A stretch of 64,000 nucleotides of DNA from Leptotrichia sp. oral taxon 223 (GCF_013394795.1 NZ_JABXYU010000001.1:1488001-1552000), one strand, 5' to 3'. Counted from the stretch's first letter, positions 26,216-35,141 are shown. Numbers and translations: made by a program. Notes: a model not told the origin generated them from the letters alone.

Positions 26216-26935
26216 ATGGAAAAATTTGTAAAATTTTTTATAATTATGATAATTATTGCAGGTATAGCGGGAGTTCTTGAATTTAGCGGATATTTGTACC
26301 ATAATGATATTTTGGCACAGCTGGCAGGCTACAAGACTCAGGGACTTGATATTTCACATCATCAGGAAAAAGTGAACTGGACTCTTGTGGATAAAAAATA
26401 TAAATTTATTATTTTGAAGGCGACAGAAGGGCAGAATTTTCTTGATACAGATTTTTTATATAACTGGAATAACGCCAGATTAAATGGCTTTGTAGTCGGA
26501 GCATATCATTTTTTCACAATGACTAGCAGTGGGGAAGCACAAGCTGACTTTTACATAAGTAAAGTCCCTGATTCCGACAAGACATTGCCGCCAATGATTG
26601 ATCTGGAAATATCTACAAAAAAATATAAAAAGACGGAAGTAATAAAGCATTTGAAAGATATGGTTGACAAGCTGGAAAAACATTACAGAAAAAGAGTAAT
26701 TTTCTATGTGAACTATAAAACTTATAATGCATATATAAAAGGTGAATTTCCTGAAAATAGAATTTGGATTACAGACTACAAATATTTTCCCAAAATAGAA
26801 GAAGATGACAGATGGGCAATTTGGCAAGTGTCAAAACGTGGCAGAATAGAGGGAATTCCAGGATTCACGGATAAAAATGTGCTTAGAAAAGGAATGACGG
26901 TGGAAGAGCTGATAAATCAAAGTAAAATAAATTAA
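26216..26935 (+). CDS. GH25-family lysozyme-like muramidase, membrane anchored
   Basis: Cleaves MurNAc-GlcNAc bonds in peptidoglycan by family inference. A single hydrophobic segment (about 4-24) serves as signal or anchor. The GH25 core starts GLDISHHQEKVNW, with the catalytic pair expected from DISHHQ and IDLEIS (near residues 47 and 127), and ends RWAIWQVSKRGRIEG. It is 239 residues from the ATG at 26216. That start is chosen because GGAGAGG lies just before it, whereas the frame-extending TTG at 26174 has no ribosome site. Probably exported for wall remodelling. Confidence 0.87.
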   Translation: MEKFVKFFIIMIIIAGIAGVLEFSGYLYHNDILAQLAGYKTQGLDISHHQEKVNWTLVDKKYKFIILKATEGQNFLDTDFLYNWNNARLNGFVVGAYHFFTMTSSGEAQADFYISKVPDSDKTLPPMIDLEISTKKYKKTEVIKHLKDMVDKLEKHYRKRVIFYVNYKTYNAYIKGEFPENRIWITDYKYFPKIEEDDRWAIWQVSKRGRIEGIPGFTDKNVLRKGMTVEELINQSKIN

Positions 26936-27052
26936 ATAAATATACTTAAAAACAAAAATACGGCTATTTAGTTGAATGCTAATTAAAAGGCTTTAAGATA
27001 TATTTAAAAAAATATTTTATTTTTAACTATTATTTTTTGTTTTCTATTGATT

Positions 27053-27080
27053 TTTATACAAAAATTTGGTAACATATAAT
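27053..27080 (+). promoter_or_regulatory. Likely promoter for fba
   Basis: TATAAT at 27075-27080 with an imperfect -35 (TTTATA 27053-27058, 16-base spacer), 42 bases before the ATG and its AGGAGG site. TTGATT at 27047 with TAACAT at 27070 is an alternative reading. Confidence 0.4.
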
Positions 27081-27121
27081 TAAAGAAGTTAATCTAATTA
27101 ATAAATATTAGGAGGCGTAAA

Positions 27122-28108
27122 ATGAAATATCATTACAAAGATTTAGGATTAGTAAACACTAAAGAAATGTTTGCTAAAGCAAACAAAGAAGGTTATGCAG
27201 TACCTGCCTTTAACTTTAACAACATGGAACAATTACAAGGAATTATTGAAGCATGTGTTGAAGAAGGTTCACCAGTAATTCTTCAAGTTTCAACAGGTGC
27301 AAGAAAGTATATCGGTAAGGAAATGCTGCCTTGGCTTGCAAAAGCTGCAACAGCTTATGTAGAAGCATCTGGATCTGACATTCCAGTAGCATTGCACTTG
27401 GATCATGGTCCAAATTTTGCTGAAGCAAAAGACTGTATCGAATATGGATTCTCTTCAGTAATGTATGACGGATCTCACAACCCTTATGATGAAAATGTTG
27501 CAGAAGCAAAACAAGTTGCTGATTTCGCTCATCAGCACGATGTTACAGTTGAAGCTGAACTAGGAGTTTTAGCTGGAATTGAAGACGATGTGGAAGCAGC
27601 AGAACATGTTTACACTCAACCTGATGAAGTTGAAGACTTCGTATCAAAAACAGGAGTTGATTCATTGGCAATCGCAATCGGAACATCTCACGGAGCTCAT
27701 AAATTCAAACCAGGGGATGATCCTAAATTAAGATTGGACATTTTGGCAGAAATTGAAAAAAGAATACCTGGATTCCCAATTGTATTACACGGTTCATCAG
27801 CTGTACCAAAACAATTTGTAGAAATGATTAACCAATACGGCGGAAAAATTGCAGATGCAATCGGTATCCCTGATTCAGAATTAAGAAAAGCCGCTAAATC
27901 AGCAGTAGCTAAAATTAACGTAGATACTGACGGAAGATTAGCTTTCACAGCAGGAATCAGAGAAGTATTCGCTAAAAAACCAGGAGAATTTGATCCTAGA
28001 AAATATGTAGGTCCTGCAAAAGACTACATGAAAGAATACTACAAAGATAAAATCAGAAACGTATTCGGATCAAATGGAGCTTACAAAGCTGGAGCTGCAA
28101 GAAAATAA
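27122..28108 (+). CDS. fba: Class II fructose-1,6-bisphosphate aldolase
   Basis: Zinc-dependent glycolytic aldolase. VPAFNFNNMEQLQ is near the N terminus, LHLDHGPN near residues 91-98 carries the catalytic Asp and a zinc His, EAELGVLAG is near 143, and the remaining zinc His residues are in GTSHGAHK and LHGSSAVP. At 328 residues it is normal length. Codon use is noticeably cleaner (more C-ending codons) than the neighbours, in line with high expression. It stands alone between a promoter and a strong terminator. Confidence 0.96.
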   Translation: MKYHYKDLGLVNTKEMFAKANKEGYAVPAFNFNNMEQLQGIIEACVEEGSPVILQVSTGARKYIGKEMLPWLAKAATAYVEASGSDIPVALHLDHGPNFAEAKDCIEYGFSSVMYDGSHNPYDENVAEAKQVADFAHQHDVTVEAELGVLAGIEDDVEAAEHVYTQPDEVEDFVSKTGVDSLAIAIGTSHGAHKFKPGDDPKLRLDILAEIEKRIPGFPIVLHGSSAVPKQFVEMINQYGGKIADAIGIPDSELRKAAKSAVAKINVDTDGRLAFTAGIREVFAKKPGEFDPRKYVGPAKDYMKEYYKDKIRNVFGSNGAYKAGAARK

Positions 28109-28137
28109 CAAATAAAAAAGAAAATTAAATTTGGAAC

Positions 28138-28176
28138 TATCTCAAGTTTATTTTGAAACTTGGGATATTCCTTTTA
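28138..28176 (+). terminator. Terminator after fba
   Basis: A 12-bp stem TATCTCAAGTTT/AAACTTGGGATA (28138-28149 with 28156-28167, including G-U pairs) is followed by TTCCTTTT. Confidence 0.75.
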
Positions 28177-28202
28177 AGTTTTACATAAATAAAATTTGTT
28201 TG

Positions 28203-28236
28203 AAAGAGGTGAAAATTTTTTTTTTCCTCTTTTTTT
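28203..28236 (+). terminator. Second stem with T tract after fba
   Basis: AAAGAGG (28203-28209) pairs with CCTCTTT (28226-28232), followed by six T. A backup terminator. Confidence 0.5.
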
Positions 28237-28285
28237 GTGGAAAAAACAACATAATTATTTAAAAATATAAATAGAAAAATAGTTA

Positions 28286-28632
28286 TTATACTAAACCCCG
28301 TTTAAAAATGAGAGTAAATTTTTATAATAGGGTTGTTCAATAGCTAATTTATAATTATTCAAATTTTTTCTTTTTTATTTTCGTAGGATTGCTCATTGCC
28401 GCAAATCCTACAACCTATGACTAGTCTACGACATTTTTCTGCACTGACAAAAAACTCGCTATGCTCAGACAGTTTTGCCATCACAGAAAAATGCTCCGAC
28501 GGATTAGTTCATGCCAGATTCTGTTTAAAAAACGAAAATTATATCTTAAATTATTTGAAAATATTAGATTATATCCTTTACTAGAAAAGTTTATAATAAA
28601 TTCGTTATTTAAATGGGGATTAGTGTTAATCA
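28286..28632. repeat. MITE-like element with inverted ends, enclosing hairpin repeat
   Basis: The left end ACTAAACCCCGTTTAAAAA and the right end TATTTAAATGGGGATTAGTG are imperfect inverted repeats. Both are flanked outside by AGTTATTAT/ATAATAACT-type sequence. The right third (28538-28632) is an inverted copy of 18484-18595. The enclosed 28382-28500 segment is a copy of the double-hairpin repeat. Two short ORFs inside look non-coding. Confidence 0.55.
28382..28500 (+). repeat. Intergenic double-hairpin repeat, copy D
   Basis: Hairpin 1 is GTAGGATT/AATCCTAC (28383-28390, 28404-28411). Hairpin 2 runs from GTCTACGACATTTTTCTG (28424) to CAGAAAAATGCTCCGAC (28500) with loop flanks AACTCGCT and GCTCAGACAG. 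The stems differ from copies A, B and C yet still pair. Confidence 0.65.
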
Positions 28633-28761
28633 TAATAACTAAAACAGAAAAAAAGATTTGATTGAATAGTTAAAGAAATAATCTATTAAATTAAGTGATA
28701 TTTTATAAATTTGCCAAAATATTTAAAATTGAATAAATAGGAATAGAAAATAGGAGGAAAA

Positions 28762-30375
28762 ATGAATATACATAATAATTCAACAAAATATATATTTGTT
28801 ACAGGTGGAGTTGTTTCATCGCTTGGAAAAGGAATTGTTGCTTCTTCACTGGGAAGATTGCTAAAAGAGAGAGGTTATAAAGTTACAATTCAGAAGTTTG
28901 ATCCGTATATAAATGTGGATCCAGGAACTATGAGCCCTTATCAGCATGGAGAAGTTTTTGTTACAGAGGATGGAGCAGAAACTGACTTGGATTTAGGGCA
29001 TTATGAGAGATTTATCAATGAGAATCTGACAAAGTATAATAATTTGACAACTGGGAAAATTATGTCAAAAATTATTGCGAAAGAGCGTCGAGGGGAATTT
29101 TTAGGAGGAACTGTGCAAACTGTGCCTCACATGACAGATGAAATTAAGTACAATGTTATAAAAGCGGCTGAGGAAAATAATTCGGATATTGTAATTACTG
29201 AGATTGGCGGGACAATTGGGGATATTGAAAGTGATCCGTTTATCGAGGCGATTCGTCAGTTGAAAAGAGAAGTTGGCAGAGAGAACATTGCCTATATTCA
29301 CGTAACGTTATTGCCGTATTTGAAAGCTGCAGGAGAGCTTAAGACTAAACCTACACAGCACAGTGTAAAAATGCTTCAGGGGCTTGGAATCTCGCCAGAT
29401 GTTATTGTAGTGAGAAGTGAACATCCTGTTGATGAAAATATTAAGAAAAAAATCTCGCTTTTCTGCGATATTGATGAAGAGGCAGTTATTGAATCGCTTG
29501 ATGCAAAAAGTCTTTATGAAATTCCGTTAACTATGGAAAAATTAGGACTTGCCGATGTAATTTGCAAGCATTTTAAAATAAAAAATGAAAAGCCGTTACT
29601 GACAGAATGGACTAAAATGGTGGAAAAATTCAAAAATCCTAAAAAACTTGTAAAAGTGGCAATTGTCGGGAAATATGTTGAATTAAAAGATGCCTATATC
29701 AGTATTCACGAATCGATAGAACATGCAGGTTTTAATCTTGATACAAAAGTTGAGATTGACTATTTTAAAGCTGGGGAATTTGATGTGAGAAAACTGGCTG
29801 ATTATGATGGAATTTTAGTGCCAGGCGGATTTGGTGACAGAGGAGTGGATGGAAAAGTTGAAGCGATTAAATTTGCAAGGGAAAATAACATCCCATTTTT
29901 TGGAATTTGCCTTGGAATGCAAATGGCGTGTGTAGAGTTTGCAAGAAATGTACTAGGCTACAAAGATGCGACTTCAACAGAATTTGAAAAGGACACTCCA
30001 TATCCAATTATAAGCCTTATGGAAGAGCAAAAAGGGCTGAAAGATATGGGAGGAACGATGCGTCTTGGGGCATATCCATGTATATTAAAAGACGACAGTT
30101 TGGCTGCAAGAGTTTATGGAAGAACTCAAATTGCTGAAAGACACAGACATAGATACGAATTTAACAACGCTTTCAGAGAAGAATTTGAAAAAGCTGGAAT
30201 GGATATTGTAGGATTATCTCCAGACGGAAATTACGTGGAAGTAATCGAAATAAAAAATCACCCATACTTCATAGCCACACAATACCATCCAGAATTCAAA
30301 AGCCGTCCAAACCGTCCACATCCATTGTTCACAGGCTGGATAAAAGCGGCATTAAAGAAACGAAGCGAAAAGTAA
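28762..30375 (+). CDS. pyrG: CTP synthase
   Basis: Makes CTP from UTP with glutamine as nitrogen donor. The N-terminal synthetase half begins [25 protein letters not shown] with its P-loop. The C-terminal class I glutamine amidotransferase has the nucleophile Cys in [11 protein letters not shown] near residue 383 and the His-Glu pair in [10 protein letters not shown] near 511. At 537 residues it is full length. An AGGAGGAAAA site precedes the ATG and a strong terminator follows. The 650-base gap upstream is mostly repeat. Confidence 0.97.
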   Translation: MNIHNNSTKYIFVTGGVVSSLGKGIVASSLGRLLKERGYKVTIQKFDPYINVDPGTMSPYQHGEVFVTEDGAETDLDLGHYERFINENLTKYNNLTTGKIMSKIIAKERRGEFLGGTVQTVPHMTDEIKYNVIKAAEENNSDIVITEIGGTIGDIESDPFIEAIRQLKREVGRENIAYIHVTLLPYLKAAGELKTKPTQHSVKMLQGLGISPDVIVVRSEHPVDENIKKKISLFCDIDEEAVIESLDAKSLYEIPLTMEKLGLADVICKHFKIKNEKPLLTEWTKMVEKFKNPKKLVKVAIVGKYVELKDAYISIHESIEHAGFNLDTKVEIDYFKAGEFDVRKLADYDGILVPGGFGDRGVDGKVEAIKFARENNIPFFGICLGMQMACVEFARNVLGYKDATSTEFEKDTPYPIISLMEEQKGLKDMGGTMRLGAYPCILKDDSLAARVYGRTQIAERHRHRYEFNNAFREEFEKAGMDIVGLSPDGNYVEVIEIKNHPYFIATQYHPEFKSRPNRPHPLFTGWIKAALKKRSEK

Positions 30376-30399
30376 TAGAAATTAATTGAAAAATAATTT

Positions 30400-30443
30400 A
30401 AGCAGGAAAATGTTTATTAATTAGGAGTTTTTCTGCTTTTTTT
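30400..30443 (+). terminator. Terminator after pyrG
   Basis: AAGCAGGAAAA pairs with TTTTTCTGCTT (one bulge), followed by seven T ending near 30443. Confidence 0.8.
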
Positions 30444-30450
30444 GTAAATT

Positions 30451-30490
30451 AAAAAAAGACAATCTTAAAAATAAGAAAGTCTTTTTATTT
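30451..30490 (-). terminator. Terminator of ptsH (minus strand)
   Basis: AAAAAGAC (to 30460) pairs with GTCTTTTT (from 30479), with inner stem TCTTA/TAAGA. The A-rich left flank becomes the T tract for minus-strand transcripts; it can work in both directions. Confidence 0.65.
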
Positions 30491-30568
30491 TTTAGTTTAA
30501 TAAAACATATTTTCTATAACAAATCTATAAAAAACAACATTTTTATTTCACTTAATTACTACAATTTA

Positions 30569-30829
30569 TTAGTCTCTGATAGTTGCTAATAATTCTCCTA
30601 ATACTTCAACTGCTTGGTCAGCATCAGGCCCTTCAGCATGAACTGTAACTTTTGAACCGTTTTTAATTCCAATTGATAATAATTTCAATAAAGATTTTCC
30701 GTTTACTTTTTTCCCTTCATTTTCCACTTCTACTGAACTTTCAAATTCTTTTGCTTTAGCAACAAATACTCCACCTGGTCTTGTATGTAATCCTGTAGGA
30801 TTTGTCATAGTAATTGTTTTACTTGCCAT
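30569..30829 (-). CDS. ptsH: Phosphocarrier protein HPr
   Basis: General PTS phosphotransfer protein, passing phosphate from EI to sugar-specific EIIA/EIIB. GLHTRPGG near residues 13-20 carries the active-site His-15, and VNGKSLLKLLSIGI near 43-56 carries the Ser-46 equivalent used for HPr-kinase control in Firmicutes. 86 residues, normal length. It is alone on its transcript, with an AGGAGG site, its own near-consensus promoter and a terminator; ptsI is not adjacent. It would serve the EIIBC at 40 kb and the ascorbate PTS at the right edge. Confidence 0.94.
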   Translation of the reverse strand: MASKTITMTNPTGLHTRPGGVFVAKAKEFESSVEVENEGKKVNGKSLLKLLSIGIKNGSKVTVHAEGPDADQAVEVLGELLATIRD

Positions 30830-30862
30830 TTATTTATCCTCCTTAATTATATCTCTATCTTA

Positions 30863-30891
30863 ATTTTACAACAGTTTTTGATATTTGTCAA
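30863..30891 (-). promoter_or_regulatory. Promoter for ptsH
   Basis: On the minus strand TTGACA (30891-30886), 17-base spacer, TAAAAT (30868-30863), about 34 bases ahead of the ATG. Confidence 0.8.
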
Positions 30892-30953
30892 TAAGCGTGA
30901 AAAACATTTTTTCTGTTAGTCAATCAAATTATATTTTTTGTTTTTAAAAAGTT

Positions 30954-32585
30954 TTACTGAACTTCGATTAATAGGGAATGGAAATTTTTGTAAATCACGT
31001 TTCCCGGTTTACTATTTTTAATTTTTTTTACAAATTTTCTTTCACAGTAGTCAACGGTAACTTTATTGCCTTTTTTGGCTTTAGAGTATTCGCAGGCAAG
31101 GTTTGCGGCGTGTGTCAGAACGTCATCAGGCACTTCCTGATTATTTCGTAGAATAAGGACGTGGCTTCCAGGAATGTCTTTTACGTGCATCCAGATGTCG
31201 TTGGGCTGGCCTTTGGAAAAAGATATTTCCTCATTTTCCTTGTTGTTCCTTCCAACAAAGATTTGAAAGCCTTTATAGTCAAATGACAGCAGTTCACGTT
31301 TTTTTGACTTGTTCAATTTTATTTTATTTTTTATTTTATTTCCGTTATTTGATAAGTTCAGCTCGTTTTCAATTTCCTCGATTCTAATAAAATCATTTTC
31401 CTTTTCAATAAACATTTTTATTTCCTCAAAATATCTTATTTCATTCTGAATGTCTAAAAATCTGGAATTTAAGGCTGAAATTGTACGTTTTCCCTTGTTA
31501 TACCTATTGTAATAAAAATTCAAATTATCATTTGGAGATAAAAGCGGATCCAGATTTATCGTAATTTCCTGATTATTGTAAAAATCAAAAGCTGTAATTT
31601 TTTTCATTCCATATTTTATCTGATGCATATTTGCCGCCAGAATATCCCCGATATTTTTATATTTTTCAAAGTTTTCATTTTTCTTCAAGTCAACTTTTAT
31701 ATTTTTCTCAATTTTTTTGAATTTTTTTATTTGTGAATCAACATATTTTAATAAATTTTTCTTTTTTTCGCTAATAACGTTGGAAGTAATAGTTGCTTTA
31801 AAATAGGTATTTAAGCCATCGTTTAAGGTTTCAAAATATTTTCTTCCATTTTCTAAACGTTTGTTTTCCTTTTGACTAAATTCGGAAAATTCATTGTAAG
31901 TTAGCACTTTCTGGATTTTTCCACGATTTAAGATTTCATACATTACTGGCTTATAGCTGGATAAATATTTTTTGAAAGTATCATAATCTTGTGAACACTC
32001 CAGTGCAAAAGCACGCCCCACACCTTCGATTTTTTCTATAAAAGTTTCAGTTTTAAATGGAAAATTTTCGGATTCCAGATAAAGTGGCGAAATCTTTTTT
32101 TCCTCAAATGGCAAAGTATATCTTGCACCTGTCATAATAACACGGTTCCCAACATCAATCGAAGCAAAATAAAGTGCAGAGAGGATTTTATCTTTGCTAG
32201 TCAAGAAAATATTGCTCGCTTTTCCCATAATTTCAATAATTAACGTATATTTTTCCACATCCCCAAACTGATTTAACTTTTCAAAGTCAAAATATACAAT
32301 CCTGTCAAAACCTTCCTGCCTAATATTTATCAAAATTGAATTTTGCAGATGCTTTTTTAATGACAATAGAAATTTTGACTGAAAATCAGTATTCGGATCC
32401 TTTTCGTCCTTTAAGTAAAAAATCGTTGAGTTGTCCTTTACTTGAAAAATTAAGTTATTCTTTCCAAAAAAAAGTGAAAATGAAACTCTGTCATATTGAA
32501 AAATTTTTGTCAATTTATACCGTAATATTTTTTCTTTTATCTCTTTTATCAAAAATGAAATTCCAATTCCATCTAAATAAAGCAT
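30954..32585 (-). CDS. rqcH: RqcH/NFACT-family ribosome quality control protein
   Basis: In other bacteria RqcH binds stalled 50S-peptidyl-tRNA and directs alanine tailing. The N-terminal NFACT-N domain begins MLYLDGIGISFLIKEIKEKIL. A long coiled-coil middle spans about 260-400. The C-terminal NFACT-R domain (about 440-543) has DIWMHVKDIPGSHVLILRN near 475. At 543 residues it is typical. The family is often annotated as fibronectin-binding protein FbpA, but no signal peptide is present, so the cytosolic RQC role is preferred. A TAAGGAGGGAAT-like site precedes the ATG. Confidence 0.88.
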   Translation of the reverse strand: MLYLDGIGISFLIKEIKEKILRYKLTKIFQYDRVSFSLFFGKNNLIFQVKDNSTIFYLKDEKDPNTDFQSKFLLSLKKHLQNSILINIRQEGFDRIVYFDFEKLNQFGDVEKYTLIIEIMGKASNIFLTSKDKILSALYFASIDVGNRVIMTGARYTLPFEEKKISPLYLESENFPFKTETFIEKIEGVGRAFALECSQDYDTFKKYLSSYKPVMYEILNRGKIQKVLTYNEFSEFSQKENKRLENGRKYFETLNDGLNTYFKATITSNVISEKKKNLLKYVDSQIKKFKKIEKNIKVDLKKNENFEKYKNIGDILAANMHQIKYGMKKITAFDFYNNQEITINLDPLLSPNDNLNFYYNRYNKGKRTISALNSRFLDIQNEIRYFEEIKMFIEKENDFIRIEEIENELNLSNNGNKIKNKIKLNKSKKRELLSFDYKGFQIFVGRNNKENEEISFSKGQPNDIWMHVKDIPGSHVLILRNNQEVPDDVLTHAANLACEYSKAKKGNKVTVDYCERKFVKKIKNSKPGNVIYKNFHSLLIEVQ

Positions 32586-32610
32586 ATTCCCTCCTTGATA
32601 TATTTTATTT

Positions 32611-32648
32611 TTATCAAAAAAATCACAATTAAACTAATAACTGTGATT
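32611..32648 (-). terminator. Terminator of Abi gene (minus strand)
   Basis: Read on the minus strand, AATCACA (32648-32642) pairs with TGTGATT (32627-32621) and is followed by a run of T. It overlaps the end of the Abi reading frame. Confidence 0.65.
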
Positions 32649-33559
32649 ATATCTTTAAATTTTTAATTGTTTCAAAATCTTTAAAACCTAATTTTTGAGC
32701 GTCTTCATCTGTTCTGTTACGACACAACTTTTTTAAACTTTTTCTAATGGCTCCACCTGGATATTTTAAATTAATTACAAAAACTAAAGATTCTAATATT
32801 AAAACTGATACTGCTATCCTATCTGATATTTTACCATTAATAAAATATAATTTGTTTTTAAATTCATCTAATATCTTGGGCTTTGTGGAAAATTTTATAT
32901 CTACAATATTTGAGTTATGAGCTGACAAGTTTCTAATTAAATTGATATTTTCTAACCAAGATAAATATATAATTCCAGATAAATTATGTTCTTTAGCTAT
33001 TTTATTCTGATATTTTTTATATAGTAGTTTATTTATATAAATCCAGTATTTCCCCAAATGTCAAAATATCTGTTACTAGCCATATTGGTATTTTATTGTG
33101 ATTTTGTTTATACATTTCGAGCAATTCGTTTTTACTATTTCCCAAACTTCTATCTATTCTTTTTTTAAAATCTTTTTCTTTAAATGCTCTGAAATGTCTA
33201 CAATATTCTGTTTTATCTACCCACTTATAAAAATCAAGGTATCCATAAGCTCCAAATTTTTCACCTATTAAATAAGAAAATTTAGTTTTTAATGAAATTT
33301 CGACTTTTTCAGTTAATCTTAATAAATTAATTCTTAAATTCTTATTTTCATAAAATCTAGTTAATATTTCATCAAAAGTAATGTCTTGTATATATTGTCC
33401 ATTTTTAAAATAAGGTAACGAGCATTCTTTTAATTTATAGTAATTTATAAATTGCAATACTTTTTCAGCTTTTTCTTCATCAGTGATAATCATTCCCCTA
33501 TCTTTAAAGAGTTTTACTTGTTCTTTAAAAGTCAGAAATTCATCTCTTGCCATAATCAT
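32647..33559 (-). pseudogene. Abi_2 (AbiD/AbiF-like) abortive-infection protein, split by a frameshift
   Basis: Two overlapping frames together form one Abi_2 protein of about 300 residues. The first (33559-33029) has the N-terminal [13 protein letters not shown] part and ends [18 protein letters not shown]. The second (from about 33031 to 32647) continues [18 protein letters not shown] and holds the family RNxxAH signature (LIRNLSAHNS), which resembles HEPN-type RNase motifs. Dropping one A from the AAA at 33032-33034 restores a continuous frame. The gene may be truly inactivated, phase-variable or mis-sequenced. It starts with AGGAGA then ATG at 33559, directly after a promoter and a small hairpin RNA. 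Confidence 0.8.
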
Positions 33560-33572
33560 TTTAAATTCTCCT

Positions 33573-33636
33573 AAAAAAAAGCCCTGCGTAGGTATACTAA
33601 CCTTGTATTATTTAAAATACTGCAGGGGGTTTGATA
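33573..33636 (-). ncRNA. Small structured RNA ahead of the Abi gene (abiF-motif-like candidate)
   Basis: From a predicted start near 33636 the minus strand reads into CCCTGCAGTA (about 33627-33618). This pairs with TACGCAGGG (33590-33582), followed by C and eight T, the form of an intrinsic terminator. An inner stem GTATT/AATAC competes or stacks. The RNA is about 64 nt and ends just before the ribosome site of the Abi gene. I recall a published abiF RNA motif located upstream of Abi_2 genes; whether this matches its covariance model was not tested. Confidence 0.6.
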
Positions 33637-33642
33637 TAATTA

Positions 33643-33671
33643 ATTTTACTCTATTTTTATAAAATTGTCAA
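33643..33671 (-). promoter_or_regulatory. Consensus promoter for the Abi small RNA
   Basis: On the minus strand TTGACA (33671-33666), exactly 17 bases, TAAAAT (33648-33643). It is among the best promoters in the window. Confidence 0.8.
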
Positions 33672-33774
33672 TAAAAAATCAAAAAATTTTATTACAGTTA
33701 CTATATTTAGTTGCCATTGTTCTTATGTTGTTTTATTATTATCTTATTTAATGATTTTGTAATAGTGGATTTTC

Positions 33775-34437
33775 TTAAAGCGTATTTTTCCTCACCATAA
33801 TATTTTCCGCATCTTCAATATTCAACACTTTCTCATCCCCATCTACAAGCAAAGTTATCAAATATTTGTCAATATTCAGGATTTTTATAAGAGATTTTAT
33901 CATAACGCCTTTTTCATTTAAATATTTTCTGATCGCAACGCTTCCTTTTATTGAGGAAACCTGTACTAAATCATCTTTTTCAAAGTTTAGTATTGATTCA
34001 GGCTGAATGTCCTTTTTGACTTTATCCAGATTTTTTACGATTGTTTCAAAAACTTCGATGAATGTGTCCAGTTTTTTTTGTGGAATATTATCTGTAATTT
34101 TTTCAAGAATATTTGAGTGAAAATTTCCATGATAGTTTAATGCGACTTTTCCTTTTGGAGTCAGTTTTACAAAAACTTTACGTCTGTCAATATCCGACCG
34201 GGAGCGTTCCAGAAATTGCTTGTCAGTCAGCTTGTTTACGGCGACTGAGGCGGTTCCCATTGTAATGCCCAGTTTGTCAGATAGTTCATTCATTGTGATT
34301 TCATTTTCCCCAATCGCTTCAATAATATGAAGTTCAGATGTAGTCAGACATTTAATTACCTGATTTAAATTTATTTCTTCAATTTTATAATATGTTTTAT
34401 AGAATTTGTCTAATAGAGTTTCTATTTTTTCATACAT
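33775..34437 (-). CDS. MarR-type regulator with C-terminal FeoA-like domain
   Basis: A winged-helix DNA-binding domain covers about 10-140, with recognition region MNELSDKLGITMGTASVAVNKL and wing RSDIDRRKVFVKLTPKGK. A separate beta-rich C-terminal segment (about 150-220, DDLVQVSSIKGSVAIRKYLNEKG) looks like the FeoA/SH3 domain usually attached to DtxR-type metal regulators. 220 residues. The combination suggests metal-responsive control, but no iron-transport gene is adjacent. It is last in the PASTA-rsgA-rpe gene run, 66 bases after rpe. Confidence 0.78.
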   Translation of the reverse strand: MYEKIETLLDKFYKTYYKIEEINLNQVIKCLTTSELHIIEAIGENEITMNELSDKLGITMGTASVAVNKLTDKQFLERSRSDIDRRKVFVKLTPKGKVALNYHGNFHSNILEKITDNIPQKKLDTFIEVFETIVKNLDKVKKDIQPESILNFEKDDLVQVSSIKGSVAIRKYLNEKGVMIKSLIKILNIDKYLITLLVDGDEKVLNIEDAENIMVRKNTL

Positions 34438-34502
34438 TTTAACTGTTCCTTTCTCGCTTTATTTCAGACTTTTTCATAACTTTGCTTATTTTTCAAAATG
34501 TA

Positions 34503-35141
34503 TTATTTTAAAGATTCAATTTTTTCTTTATAGTTTCCGCTGAAAATATATGAACCCGCAACTAGCACATTTGCTCCGGCTTCTTTTACCAGTTTCGCAG
34601 TTTCAGCGTTGATTCCGCCGTCCACTTCAATATCAATATTTTCATTAATTTTTCGCAAGTCTTTTATTTTCTGAAGCATTTCAGGAATGAATTTCTGTCC
34701 CCCAAACCCTGGATTTACTGTCATAATTAACACCATATCAATGTTATTCAGATCATATTTTATGACATCCAGTGGAGTAGAAGGGTTTAATGCCACTCCT
34801 GCTTTTTTTCCAAAAGATTTTATTAGCTGGATTGTTCTGTTCAAGTGCTTTGTAGCTTCAGCATGGACTGTGATTATGTCTGAAAATTGTGCAAAATCTT
34901 CTATTAAGTAATCTGGTTCGTTTACCATAAGATGTACATCAAATACAAGGCTGCTATGTTTTCGTAAAGATGCAATAACAGGAGCTCCAAAGCTGATGTT
35001 TGGTACAAAGTTTCCATCCATGACGTCTAAATGCAGATATTCCGCTCCCAGTTTTTCCACTTTCGTAATTTCTTCCTTTAATTTGCTGAAATCTGCAGCT
35101 AGAAGTGAAGGAGCAATTATTATTTTTTTTTCTTTAGTCAT
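34503..35141 (-). CDS. rpe: Ribulose-phosphate 3-epimerase
   Basis: Interconverts ribulose-5-phosphate and xylulose-5-phosphate. TIM barrel beginning IIIAPSLLAADFSKLKEEI, metal-binding LHLDVMDGNFVPNISFG near residues 36-52, VLIMTVNPGFGGQKF near 130-145 and DGGINAET near 172. It is 212 residues from the ATG at 35141. An in-frame TTG three codons earlier (35150) is also possible. It follows rsgA by about 20-30 bases, as in the Firmicute order prkC-rsgA-rpe. Confidence 0.95.
   Translation of the reverse strand: MTKEKKIIIAPSLLAADFSKLKEEITKVEKLGAEYLHLDVMDGNFVPNISFGAPVIASLRKHSSLVFDVHLMVNEPDYLIEDFAQFSDIITVHAEATKHLNRTIQLIKSFGKKAGVALNPSTPLDVIKYDLNNIDMVLIMTVNPGFGGQKFIPEMLQKIKDLRKINENIDIEVDGGINAETAKLVKEAGANVLVAGSYIFSGNYKEKIESLK

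Noticed and set aside
28396-28661. Two short plus-strand frames in the fba-pyrG gap
   Set aside because: They lie wholly inside the hairpin/MITE-like repeat and change with its stems; no ribosome site.
33026-33060. Programmed frameshift in the Abi gene
   Set aside because: No convincing slippery heptamer or downstream stimulator; a one-base insertion or sequencing error is simpler.
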